From contig JAFLBI010000001.1 in the NCBI GenBank assembly GCA_017303835.1, forward strand, positions 434,001 to 498,000: a stretch of DNA of 64,000 nucleotides, read 5' to 3'. The position numbers and the translations under genes were made by a program. Each line of letters begins with the position of its first letter. The first letter of the stretch is position 1. Below are positions 9,439 through 15,763 of the stretch, in pieces. The notes below the pieces were generated by a model. That model ran no database searches, was not told the origin of the DNA, and worked only from the letters and a program-made list of their open reading frames with translations. The stretch is from Chitinophagales bacterium. GTDB taxonomy: Bacteria > Bacteroidota > Bacteroidia > Chitinophagales > Chitinophagaceae.

Positions 9439-9699
9439 ATGGATAAGGAACGAATGAGTAATTAATTCAGTGGTGACCTTCCCGACATGTCGTCGGGACG
9501 CTCTAGCCAGCTGAGCTAATTCCCCAAAGATAAAGAACGAATGAGAAATTAATTCAGTTGTGACCTTCCCGACATGTGGTCGGGACGCTCTAGCCAGCTG
9601 AGCTAATTCCCCAAGGATAAAGAACGAATGAGAAATTAATTCAGTTGTGACCTTCCCGACATGTGGTCGGGACGCTCTAGCCAGCTGAGCTAATTCCCC
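9439..9699 (-). repeat. three 87-bp tandem units, each a 5' half of tRNA-Ala plus spacer
   Basis: Units are 9439-9525, 9526-9612 and 9613-9699. On the minus strand each begins GGGGAATTAGCTCAGCTGGC, identical to the intact tRNA-Ala through its acceptor 5' strand and D-arm. Then comes the hairpin TCCCGAC-N5-GTCGGGA instead of the anticodon arm, AGGTCAC, and a spacer resembling ACTGAATTAATTTCTCATTCG. No T-arm or 3' acceptor strand is present, so none can be a tRNA. All three lie between the promoter at 9750-9780 and the intact tRNA, so they should be transcribed in its 5' leader. Confidence 0.93.
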
Positions 9700-9749
9700 G
9701 TAGATAAAGAACATTCTAAGGGCAACAAACTGTTACACTCAGAGGAGTG

Positions 9750-9780
9750 CAAAAGTAAGCCTTGGGGTGTTTTGTCCAAA
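9750..9780 (-). promoter_or_regulatory. Bacteroidota-type promoter for the tRNA-Ala transcript
   Basis: On the minus strand TTTG (9777-9780) is separated by exactly 19 bp from TACTTTTG (9750-9757), a full match to the TTTG-N19-TAnnTTTG consensus of the phylum. The predicted start near 9743 puts the three tRNA half units in the leader of the tRNA-Ala precursor. Confidence 0.75.
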
Positions 9781-9847
9781 AATATTTAGTCCTTTTTTAC
9801 CTGCAACTTTATGCCCACAGAGCTGTTACCTTTATACAAAGTTTTTT

Positions 9848-10024
9848 ATGGGCATTCTACGTCAACTTGCAGAATATCTCTACATCAAGAAGCGCGATCC
9901 AAATGAACCAAGAACCCAGTGGATGAAGTATATGCACGGCATGAACAGGATATCACTAATCATGTTCCTGATTGCTGTGATCATCATTCTAGTAAGGCTG
10001 GTGATTTTACCGCTTTTTAAGTAA
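9848..10024 (+). CDS. small conserved single-span membrane protein
   Basis: 58 residues starting MGILRQLAEYLYIKKRDPNEP; the in-frame TTG at 9767 is not needed. A basic, polar N-terminal half (WMKYMHGMNR) precedes one strong membrane span of about 20 residues (ISLIMFLIAVIIILVRLVIL) near the C-terminus. I recognise the general pattern of a small Bacteroidota membrane protein but no function. It converges on lpxB with an 8-bp overlap of the coding ends. Its promoter region overlaps that of the divergent tRNA-Ala transcript. Confidence 0.65.
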   Translation: MGILRQLAEYLYIKKRDPNEPRTQWMKYMHGMNRISLIMFLIAVIIILVRLVILPLFK

Positions 10025-11114
10025 GCCAATGATAAATAGAGCTGGCAGCCTGTTCTGAAGCTTTGCCACCTTTGGTGAGTAATGCTTTTAAGTGTGTATA
10101 GTCCTCCTGAATGGCTGCCCGTTTATCTACATCGTACAAAATTGTTCTGAGTTCCTGAACGAGATTCTCAGTTGTGAGTTCCTGCTGTATTAATTCTTTT
10201 ACAACCAGCTTGTCCATAATCAGGTTGACAAGCGAAATGTATTTCACTTTTACCAACCGTTTTGCAATGGCATAGCTAATTGGACTTCCCTTATAACACA
10301 CAATTTCAGGTACGCCAAATAGGGCCGTTTCTAAAGTGGCTGTTCCGCTGGTGACTAATGCAGCTTTGGACTCTAATAGCAAATCATAGGTTTTGCCAAC
10401 GGCAATTGCAACGTTTGAATAGCCTGCCATCAGCGGTTGATACAGACTGCTGTCTTGCCCGGGGGCTTGTGCCACAACAAACTTGTGTTCTGGAAAATGT
10501 TTGCTCACTTCGAGCATAATGGGCAGTTTCTGGAGAATCTCTTGCTTACGGCTGCCGGGAAGTAATGCAACAACAGGTGATTTATGGATGCTTTTCTCGG
10601 CAAGTTTCTGATTAATCACTTCTACAAGTGGATGCCCAACATATTCCACCTCCCAGTTCCAGCGGGTTTTGTAATAATCTTGCTCGAAGGGGAGTATGCA
10701 CAGCATCTTGTCGATGCATTGTTTCATTTTAACCACCCGCTTTTCTTTCCAGGCCCATACTTGTGGAGAGATATAGTAAATCACTTTGAAACCCTTCGCT
10801 TTCGCCCATTCGGCGATACGCAGATTAAAACCGGGATAATCAATCAGTATCAATGCATCAGGCTGATAGGCCAGTATATCCTGTTTACAGAATTTGATGT
10901 TGCTGAGAATGGTGGGTAGGTTGCGTAATACTTCTGCAAAGCCCATAAAAGCCAGATCGCGATAATGTTTTACCAGATCAGCACCTGCCTCCTGCATCAT
11001 ATCTCCGCCCCAACAGCGGAATTCAGCCTGCGCATCTTGTAAATGCAAAGCTTTGAGCAGGTTGCTTCCATGTAAATCGCCGCTGGCTTCACCAGCGATC
11101 ACGTAATAACGCAT
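10017..11114 (-). CDS. lpxB: lipid-A-disaccharide synthase
   Basis: 365 residues starting MRYYVIAGEASGDLHGSNLL, the standard N-terminus of LpxB (GT19); a longer in-frame start at 11150 is unlikely. Further family motifs are CWGGDMMQEAGAD, MGFAEVL, LIDYPGFNLRIA, YYISPQVWAWKEKR, LPGSRKQEI and TSGTATLETAL. The enzyme joins UDP-2,3-diacylglucosamine and lipid X to form the disaccharide of lipid A at the inner membrane. In many Bacteroidota surE lies next to lpxB; here it is 3 kb away. It is divergent from blaI, with operator-like repeats between them. Confidence 0.96.
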   Translation of the reverse strand: MRYYVIAGEASGDLHGSNLLKALHLQDAQAEFRCWGGDMMQEAGADLVKHYRDLAFMGFAEVLRNLPTILSNIKFCKQDILAYQPDALILIDYPGFNLRIAEWAKAKGFKVIYYISPQVWAWKEKRVVKMKQCIDKMLCILPFEQDYYKTRWNWEVEYVGHPLVEVINQKLAEKSIHKSPVVALLPGSRKQEILQKLPIMLEVSKHFPEHKFVVAQAPGQDSSLYQPLMAGYSNVAIAVGKTYDLLLESKAALVTSGTATLETALFGVPEIVCYKGSPISYAIAKRLVKVKYISLVNLIMDKLVVKELIQQELTTENLVQELRTILYDVDKRAAIQEDYTHLKALLTKGGKASEQAASSIYHWLT

Positions 11115-11190
11115 GGTACTGATTTGAGCTGCTAAAATAGGTTTTATCAAAGGCTTTTCAGACCTGGATATAGAAAGAAAAAATCAGTTA

Positions 11191-11224
11191 ACTAAAAAAA
11201 TAGTTTGTAAACTAAAAATATAGT
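11191..11224 (+). promoter_or_regulatory. inverted-repeat operator cluster before blaI
   Basis: Two 14-bp inverted repeats ACTAAAAAAATAGT (11191-11204) and ACTAAAAATATAGT (11211-11224) fit ACTA-N6-TAGT and are joined so that TAGTTTGTAAACTA forms a third overlapping palindrome. BlaI/MecI repressors bind such dyads as dimers and often repress themselves, so this is the probable BlaI operator. The same 14-bp pattern occurs at 47499-47512. Confidence 0.65.
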
Positions 11225-11255
11225 TTTACATTCGATTATCAAATAACCCCCAATT

Positions 11256-11618
11256 ATGAAAACATTGACCAAAGCAGAAGAGCAGATCATGCTGAGTATC
11301 TGGAAGCTGGAAAAAGGTTTTTTGCGCGAGATCGTTGAAGCACAGCCTGAGCCCAAGCCACATCAGAATACCGTAGCCACCATTTTAAAAATTCTGGTAG
11401 ATAAGGGTTATGTGGGTGTTAATCAGGTGGGAAGGATGCATGAGTATTATGCGCTGATTAGTAAGGCGGAATATTCTTCGCATACCATGCGCCATCTGGT
11501 GGAAGGTTATTTTGAAGGCTCTTTTGCAGACGCGGTTTCTTTTATGGTAAAGCAAAAAGAAATTAGTGTGAAGGAACTGGAGTTATTGCTGCAACAAATG
11601 AAAAACGCTAAAAAATAA
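11256..11618 (+). CDS. blaI: BlaI/MecI/CopY family transcriptional repressor
   Basis: 120 residues with the family's winged helix: LTKAEEQIMLSIWKLEKGFLREIV at the N-terminus, the recognition region HQNTVATILKILVDKGYV and the wing RMHEYYALI. The C-terminal helices (residues 75-118) are the dimerisation part, normally cut by the partner protease. It is followed after 4 bp by the M56 gene, the classic repressor/sensor pair. In Bacteroidota such pairs often control envelope genes rather than beta-lactamase, and no beta-lactamase gene is seen here. The repeats at 11191-11224 suggest autorepression. Confidence 0.93.
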   Translation: MKTLTKAEEQIMLSIWKLEKGFLREIVEAQPEPKPHQNTVATILKILVDKGYVGVNQVGRMHEYYALISKAEYSSHTMRHLVEGYFEGSFADAVSFMVKQKEISVKELELLLQQMKNAKK

Positions 11619-11622
11619 TTTT

Positions 11623-13701
11623 ATGCAAGCCATTGCCTACTACCTGCTGCAGGTGATGATCTGCAGCGTATTGCTGATGGGCTATTACTGGTTATTCCTG
11701 CGCAATGAAAGGTTTCACCGGTATAACCGCTTTTACCTGCTCTCCATAGCTGTATTATGTTGGGTAATACCCCTGGTGCGAATCCAGTTGCAGGTTCCTG
11801 ATGAAGATACAGGTGATGTGTACCGATTGATGACGGTAGTGGCAGACCAGCAAACTTATTGGGAGACCACTGTTCAGTCGGCTAGCTTTCATTTAGGTTG
11901 GGAGGAAATTGTTTGGATAGTTTATACTGTTGTCACAAGCTTATTAATGCTTGGCTTGTTTCGTGCTATCTTGAAAATAAGGTTACTGCTCAACAAACAT
12001 GCTTGCAGAAAGATACAGGATGTGTATATCATCATGACCCAAGTGCAGGGTACACCATTTTCCTTTTTCAAATACATTTTCTGGCACACGGATATAGATC
12101 TGCGTAGTGAAGATGGTCAACGCATGCTGGAACATGAATTAACGCATGTGCGTGAATGGCATAGTGTAGATAAATTATTGATTCAGTTATTGTTGGTGTT
12201 TGGATGGATCAACCCTATACTCTGGTTGATCAAAAAAGAGCTGGAAATGATTCATGAGTTTATTGCTGATCAAAAAGCTGTGCGCGATGGAGATACAGCT
12301 GCATTGGCCAGTATGCTCTTAACGGCTATTTATCCTCAGCAAAGAACATTGTTAACTCATTCATTCTTTTTTTCACCCATAAAACGAAGAATACTAATGC
12401 TGACAAAAAATAATCATCCGCGGTTCTCTTATTTCAGAAGAGTGGTTGTATTGCCGATTTCCATCTGCATTGTTTTGTTTTTTTCTTTCAGAATCAGTAC
12501 CAGAGCGCAGGAGAGTGATATTGCAAGACAACAAGCTGCTTACATTATTAACGACGCAGCTTTATCTGATAGTCTTGGAGATTTGAAGAAACCTAAAGTG
12601 GTGAGTATTTATGGCTCATTTAATACCTTTTTCTTAAGTGCGGATAAGAAATCACTTTACGAAACATTCAAAGACTCACTGGGGTTTGGTAAGAACATTA
12701 TTTATCAGGTTAATGGTAAGGAAGTAAGTGAGCAGCAAGCATTATCAATGAATCCGGCAGCGGTGAAGTGTGTGAATATATATGGGGGTGAAATTGCTAT
12801 TGAAAAATTTGGTCAGCAGGCTTGCGATGGGGTAGTGGATATTATTTTGAATGACTCAGAGGCTAAGAAAGTTGATACATCTAGACCTGTTAGGTTGAAT
12901 GAAATTATTGTCCCTAGCTCTCCTGATGTACAACCTCTTTATTATCTTAATGGAATTAGGTTAAAGCATATAGCAGCATTAAATAAAATTGAGCCAAATA
13001 ATATTGCTACAGTGAATGTGCTTAAAAATGAAAAAGCAGTTGAAAAGTATGGTAAAGAAGGCATAAGAGGTGTTGTTGAAATTTTTACAAAGGATAAGAA
13101 AACAATTGAAGTGGTAGCCAGCGATCCCGCGGGTGTGAAAGATTTTCAGAAAAGAAACCCTCAGATAAAGCAGGTATACTGGAAACATAGCCCTTTGCGC
13201 ATGATTGTAGCATTAAAAGATGGTACTGAAGAAAGTTATGATTTAACCAGTGAAGCCAGTAAGAACAGGGCAGTAAAGAAATATGGAAAACTACCCATGC
13301 CTGCTCCGCCGCCACCTCCACTACCGGCTCCCATTGTAGCAAAGGAGCAGGATAAACCTATTGAGGTTTACGACAGAATATTCACTAAAGTGCAAGAGCC
13401 AGCTTCATTCCCAGGCGGTAAGGAAGCTTGGCAGAAATACCTTGAGCGTAATTTAGGTTTCGATGTCCCAGTCAAAAATGGAGCACCTCCAGGTCAATAT
13501 GGTGTTACAGTAAGATTCATAGTAGATGAACAGGGTGGTATAAGTAATGTAGAGGCAGAGAACGATCCCGGCTATGGCACAGCAGCAGAAGCTGTTAACT
13601 TGATTAAAAAGGGCCCTGGTTGGATGCCGGCCAAACAAAATGGAAAAAATGTCAAATACTGGATGAAGCAAAATATCACTTTCGTTGTATCAGAAGATTG
13701 A
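11623..13701 (+). CDS. BlaR1/MecR1-like M56 metallopeptidase with TonB plug-like repeats and TonB C-terminal domain
   Basis: 692 residues. Three membrane spans lie near the N-terminus (about residues 8-26, 37-55 and 93-117), the zinc motif HELTH at 171-175 with downstream E of HEFIADQKA, and a further span at about 274-290, matching M56 sensor proteases. The periplasmic part is unusual. Residues 358-411 and 438-491 each read as (Y)(x)NG...NxxAVEKYG..G..GVV.I, a pattern shared with TonB-receptor plug domains. After a proline-rich linker (about 555-570) comes a TonB-like C-terminal domain (about 600-692, FPGGKEAWQKYLERNL...VTVRFIVDEQG). It is probably translated with blaI. Sensing of envelope state and cleavage of BlaI is the inferred role. 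Confidence 0.9.
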   Translation: MQAIAYYLLQVMICSVLLMGYYWLFLRNERFHRYNRFYLLSIAVLCWVIPLVRIQLQVPDEDTGDVYRLMTVVADQQTYWETTVQSASFHLGWEEIVWIVYTVVTSLLMLGLFRAILKIRLLLNKHACRKIQDVYIIMTQVQGTPFSFFKYIFWHTDIDLRSEDGQRMLEHELTHVREWHSVDKLLIQLLLVFGWINPILWLIKKELEMIHEFIADQKAVRDGDTAALASMLLTAIYPQQRTLLTHSFFFSPIKRRILMLTKNNHPRFSYFRRVVVLPISICIVLFFSFRISTRAQESDIARQQAAYIINDAALSDSLGDLKKPKVVSIYGSFNTFFLSADKKSLYETFKDSLGFGKNIIYQVNGKEVSEQQALSMNPAAVKCVNIYGGEIAIEKFGQQACDGVVDIILNDSEAKKVDTSRPVRLNEIIVPSSPDVQPLYYLNGIRLKHIAALNKIEPNNIATVNVLKNEKAVEKYGKEGIRGVVEIFTKDKKTIEVVASDPAGVKDFQKRNPQIKQVYWKHSPLRMIVALKDGTEESYDLTSEASKNRAVKKYGKLPMPAPPPPPLPAPIVAKEQDKPIEVYDRIFTKVQEPASFPGGKEAWQKYLERNLGFDVPVKNGAPPGQYGVTVRFIVDEQGGISNVEAENDPGYGTAAEAVNLIKKGPGWMPAKQNGKNVKYWMKQNITFVVSED

Positions 13702-13712
13702 TTGAAATAAAA

Positions 13713-13736
13713 AGGGCCGAAAGGCCCTTTTTTATG
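13713..13736. terminator. bidirectional terminator between M56 gene and 13.7-kb gene
   Basis: AAGGGCC pairs with GGCCCTT around a GAAA tetraloop, with A run on the left and T run on the right. It can end both the M56 transcript (plus) and the surE/membrane-protein transcript (minus); the stop codon of the latter overlaps its edge. Confidence 0.88.
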
Positions 13737-14025
13737 CGAAAAACTTTATACCAACTGCAGCCAGCGCATAAATGCAAGTAGCAATAAAAATCCCCCTCGC
13801 AGTCTTATCAATATGCTTATTAATATAGATAGTAAATACCACTGCGTTGGCAATGAGTGAAACGCTCACCACAGAGGTGAGTAATGATTTCCACTGTAGC
13901 ATGTATGCCAGAAACTCGCCAAAACCAATGGAGCGAAACTTCCAGAAATAAAAGCCAAGCATACCTAGTACTGGTGCCAGAAAACCAAGTATCAATCCGA
14001 AATAGAGATTGTCTTTCTTCAGCAT
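13732..14025 (-). CDS. small membrane protein downstream of surE
   Basis: 97 residues with three predicted membrane spans (about residues 7-27, 46-68 and 75-95), and few charged residues. It starts 1 bp after the surE stop codon, so it is translated from the same message. No family recognised; a similar small membrane protein often follows surE in Chitinophagaceae, by my recollection. Function unknown. Confidence 0.7.
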   Translation of the reverse strand: MLKKDNLYFGLILGFLAPVLGMLGFYFWKFRSIGFGEFLAYMLQWKSLLTSVVSVSLIANAVVFTIYINKHIDKTARGIFIATCIYALAAVGIKFFA

Positions 14026-14026
14026 A

Positions 14027-14800
14027 TTAGCGGATGATTTTTGCTAGTTTGGATTTGAGTACATAGTTGGTTAGGTCAAACTGCACAGGTACTACACTTA
14101 CGTAATTGTTTTTAAGTGCCCATACATCTGTGTCTTTGGCCTTGTCGAAATTTACAAACTCGCCGGTAAGCCAATAGTACTTACGACCATGTGGATCTTT
14201 ACGCGCAACAAAGTCTTCGTCATATTTGGCATAAGCCTGCTTGCAGACTTTAAAACCCTTGATCAGTTCTTTTGGTATCGCCGGAATATTCACATTTAAG
14301 CAGAGATGCTTATCTATCTTCTTACCGAGAATTTGTTGTACGAGTAAGCGAGCATAGTGTTGTGCGCCTGAAAAATCTGCTTCCATACTGAAATCAAGTA
14401 GACTAAATCCTATGCTTGGAATGTTTTCAATAGAAGCTTCCAGCGCTGCGCTCATCGTACCACTGTAAATAACATTGATAGAGTGGTTGGCGCCATGGTT
14501 GATACCGCTCAGGCAGATATCCGGTTTTTTATGCAATACTTTGTCTACGGCCAATTTCACACAGTCAACCGGAGTACCACTACAACTGTAGGCTTCTACA
14601 CCATCCATTAAACTAACAGCTTGTAAGCGCAGTGGCTGTCCTATAGTAATTGCATGGCCCATGCCGCTTTGTGGTTTTTCAGGGGCCACTACTACTACTT
14701 TGCCAAGGTCTTTAACTGCTGCAACGAGGTTGTGTAATCCGGGGGCGTGAATGCTGTCATCATTTGTGATCAGGATAACTGGAACTTGCTTTTTTGCCAT
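14027..14800 (-). CDS. surE: 5'/3'-nucleotidase SurE
   Basis: 257 residues opening VILITNDDSIHAPGLHNL, the SurE metal-binding NDD motif, with KPQSGMGHAIT, SCSGTPVDCVK, LSGINHGANHSINVIYSGTMSAALEA and LNVNIP. These cover the known active site and the length is normal. The enzyme dephosphorylates nucleoside monophosphates and short polyphosphate in the cytosol. It is divergent from the LexA-like repressor with a 97-bp shared promoter region. Confidence 0.96.
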   Translation of the reverse strand: MAKKQVPVILITNDDSIHAPGLHNLVAAVKDLGKVVVVAPEKPQSGMGHAITIGQPLRLQAVSLMDGVEAYSCSGTPVDCVKLAVDKVLHKKPDICLSGINHGANHSINVIYSGTMSAALEASIENIPSIGFSLLDFSMEADFSGAQHYARLLVQQILGKKIDKHLCLNVNIPAIPKELIKGFKVCKQAYAKYDEDFVARKDPHGRKYYWLTGEFVNFDKAKDTDVWALKNNYVSVVPVQFDLTNYVLKSKLAKIIR

Positions 14801-14850
14801 GCACCAAAAATCTGCAAAAACAGGCTGCTAAAAAATTTTGTGTAAAAATA

Positions 14851-14880
14851 TTTGGTTAAGCTAAAAAAATTAGTATTTTG
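14851..14880 (+). promoter_or_regulatory. promoter of the LexA-like repressor gene
   Basis: TTTG (14851-14854) and TATTTTG (14874-14880) are 19 bp apart, close to the phylum consensus. The transcript would start about 10 nt before the ATG at 14898, giving a near-leaderless message. Confidence 0.65.
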
Positions 14881-14896
14881 CACTAAATCAGTTAGT
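14860..14896. promoter_or_regulatory. double operator over the LexA-like gene promoter
   Basis: Two inverted repeats, GCTAA-N5-TTAGT (14860-14874) and ACTAA-N5-TTAGT (14882-14896), lie 22 bp apart, two helical turns. The first sits in the spacer next to the -7 box; the second covers the transcript start and ends one base before the ATG. Such placement fits autorepression by the dimeric repressor encoded downstream. Binding is inferred. Confidence 0.6.
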
Positions 14897-14897
14897 C

Positions 14898-15650
14898 ATG
14901 AGTTACGCAGGAAAAAATCTTCGCTATCTCCGTAAGCTGAGAGGCTGGACGCAGGAAGAGTTTGCCAACAAACTCAAAGTAAAGCGTTCACTTATCGGCG
15001 CCTATGAAGAAGAGAGGGCAGAACCCAAGCTGGAAGTGCTGGAAGCTGTCTCTGCTATCTTTAAGTACACACTGGATGATTTATTACTGAAAGACCTGTC
15101 CGAAGCCAAGGGCGGTAGTTACTTAGAGCAGCGTCGCAAACTGAAGATGGCTGCAGATAGTGTCAGTATTCAGTTTGTACCTGTAAAAGCTGCTGCCGGT
15201 TATCTGGCTGGCTACGCCGATCCTGATTTTCTGGATGAGCTCAATACCTTCACCTTGCCTATGTTGGCTCCTGGCAGTTATCGTGCTTTCGAGATTATTG
15301 GCGATAGTATGTTGCCTACACCTAGCGGTTCTGTAATTGTTGGTGAGAAAGTGGAAGACCTTGAAGAAGTCAAGAATAGCAATACTTACGTGGTGCTGAC
15401 TAAGAATGAAGGGGTAGTATATAAGCGTATTCTGCGCAATAATCGACAAAAGAATAAGATTACGCTGGTAAGTGATAACCCAATATACGAGCCATATCAG
15501 GTAGGTACAGATGAAGTGCTCGAAGCATGGAAGGCTGTTTACATCATGCAGAAAGCCAATATGGCCAACCGCTGGGATGTGAACTCCTTGGCTGGTATGG
15601 TAAACAACCTGCAGGAGCAAGTGAGTTCGCTCAAGAAAAAGCTCAATTAA
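14898..15650 (+). CDS. XRE-family, LexA-like self-cleaving repressor (HTH + S24 peptidase)
   Basis: 250 residues. The N-terminal 65 residues are an XRE helix-turn-helix (NLRYLRKLRGWTQEEFANKL...SLIGAYEEERAEPK). A Peptidase S24 domain follows with the candidate cleavage bond Ala100-Gly101 in VKAAAGYLAG, nucleophile Ser137 in IIGDSMLPT and general base Lys176 in VVYKRIL. The last 25 residues may form a coiled coil (NNLQEQVSSLKKKLN). The layout is that of LexA/CI-type repressors that cut themselves when RecA is active. A chromosomal stress regulator is more likely than a phage repressor because no phage gene is nearby. Confidence 0.9.
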   Translation: MSYAGKNLRYLRKLRGWTQEEFANKLKVKRSLIGAYEEERAEPKLEVLEAVSAIFKYTLDDLLLKDLSEAKGGSYLEQRRKLKMAADSVSIQFVPVKAAAGYLAGYADPDFLDELNTFTLPMLAPGSYRAFEIIGDSMLPTPSGSVIVGEKVEDLEEVKNSNTYVVLTKNEGVVYKRILRNNRQKNKITLVSDNPIYEPYQVGTDEVLEAWKAVYIMQKANMANRWDVNSLAGMVNNLQEQVSSLKKKLN

Positions 15651-15668
15651 GTTACCTTAAATATGCCT

Positions 15669-15705
15669 AAGGATTCCCCGTATTAACAGGGAATCCTTTG
15701 TTTTT
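15669..15705 (+). terminator. terminator after the LexA-like gene
   Basis: A 10-bp stem AAGGATTCCC with GGGAATCCTT around a 10-nt loop is followed by TGTTTTT. It ends the monocistronic repressor transcript. Confidence 0.88.
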
Positions 15706-15763
15706 GCCATCCATCTAAAAACCTTTGTGTTTGCTGATGGTTTCCTGCAATTTTGCGGCCTGC

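Noticed and set aside
9439..9699. 87-bp repeats as a CRISPR array
   Set aside because: Units are identical along their whole length with no unique spacers, there are no cas genes, and the sequence is tRNA-derived.
9439..9699. Three additional functional tRNA genes
   Set aside because: The T-arm and 3' acceptor strand are missing and the anticodon arm has no U33.
11256..13701. BlaI/BlaR1 as a beta-lactam resistance locus
   Set aside because: No beta-lactamase or PBP2a gene is adjacent, and the M56 protein has plug-like and TonB parts instead of a penicillin-binding sensor domain.
14898..15650. LexA-like gene as the mark of a prophage
   Set aside because: No integrase, portal, capsid or lysis genes are found on either side; surE and a DUF5916 gene flank it.
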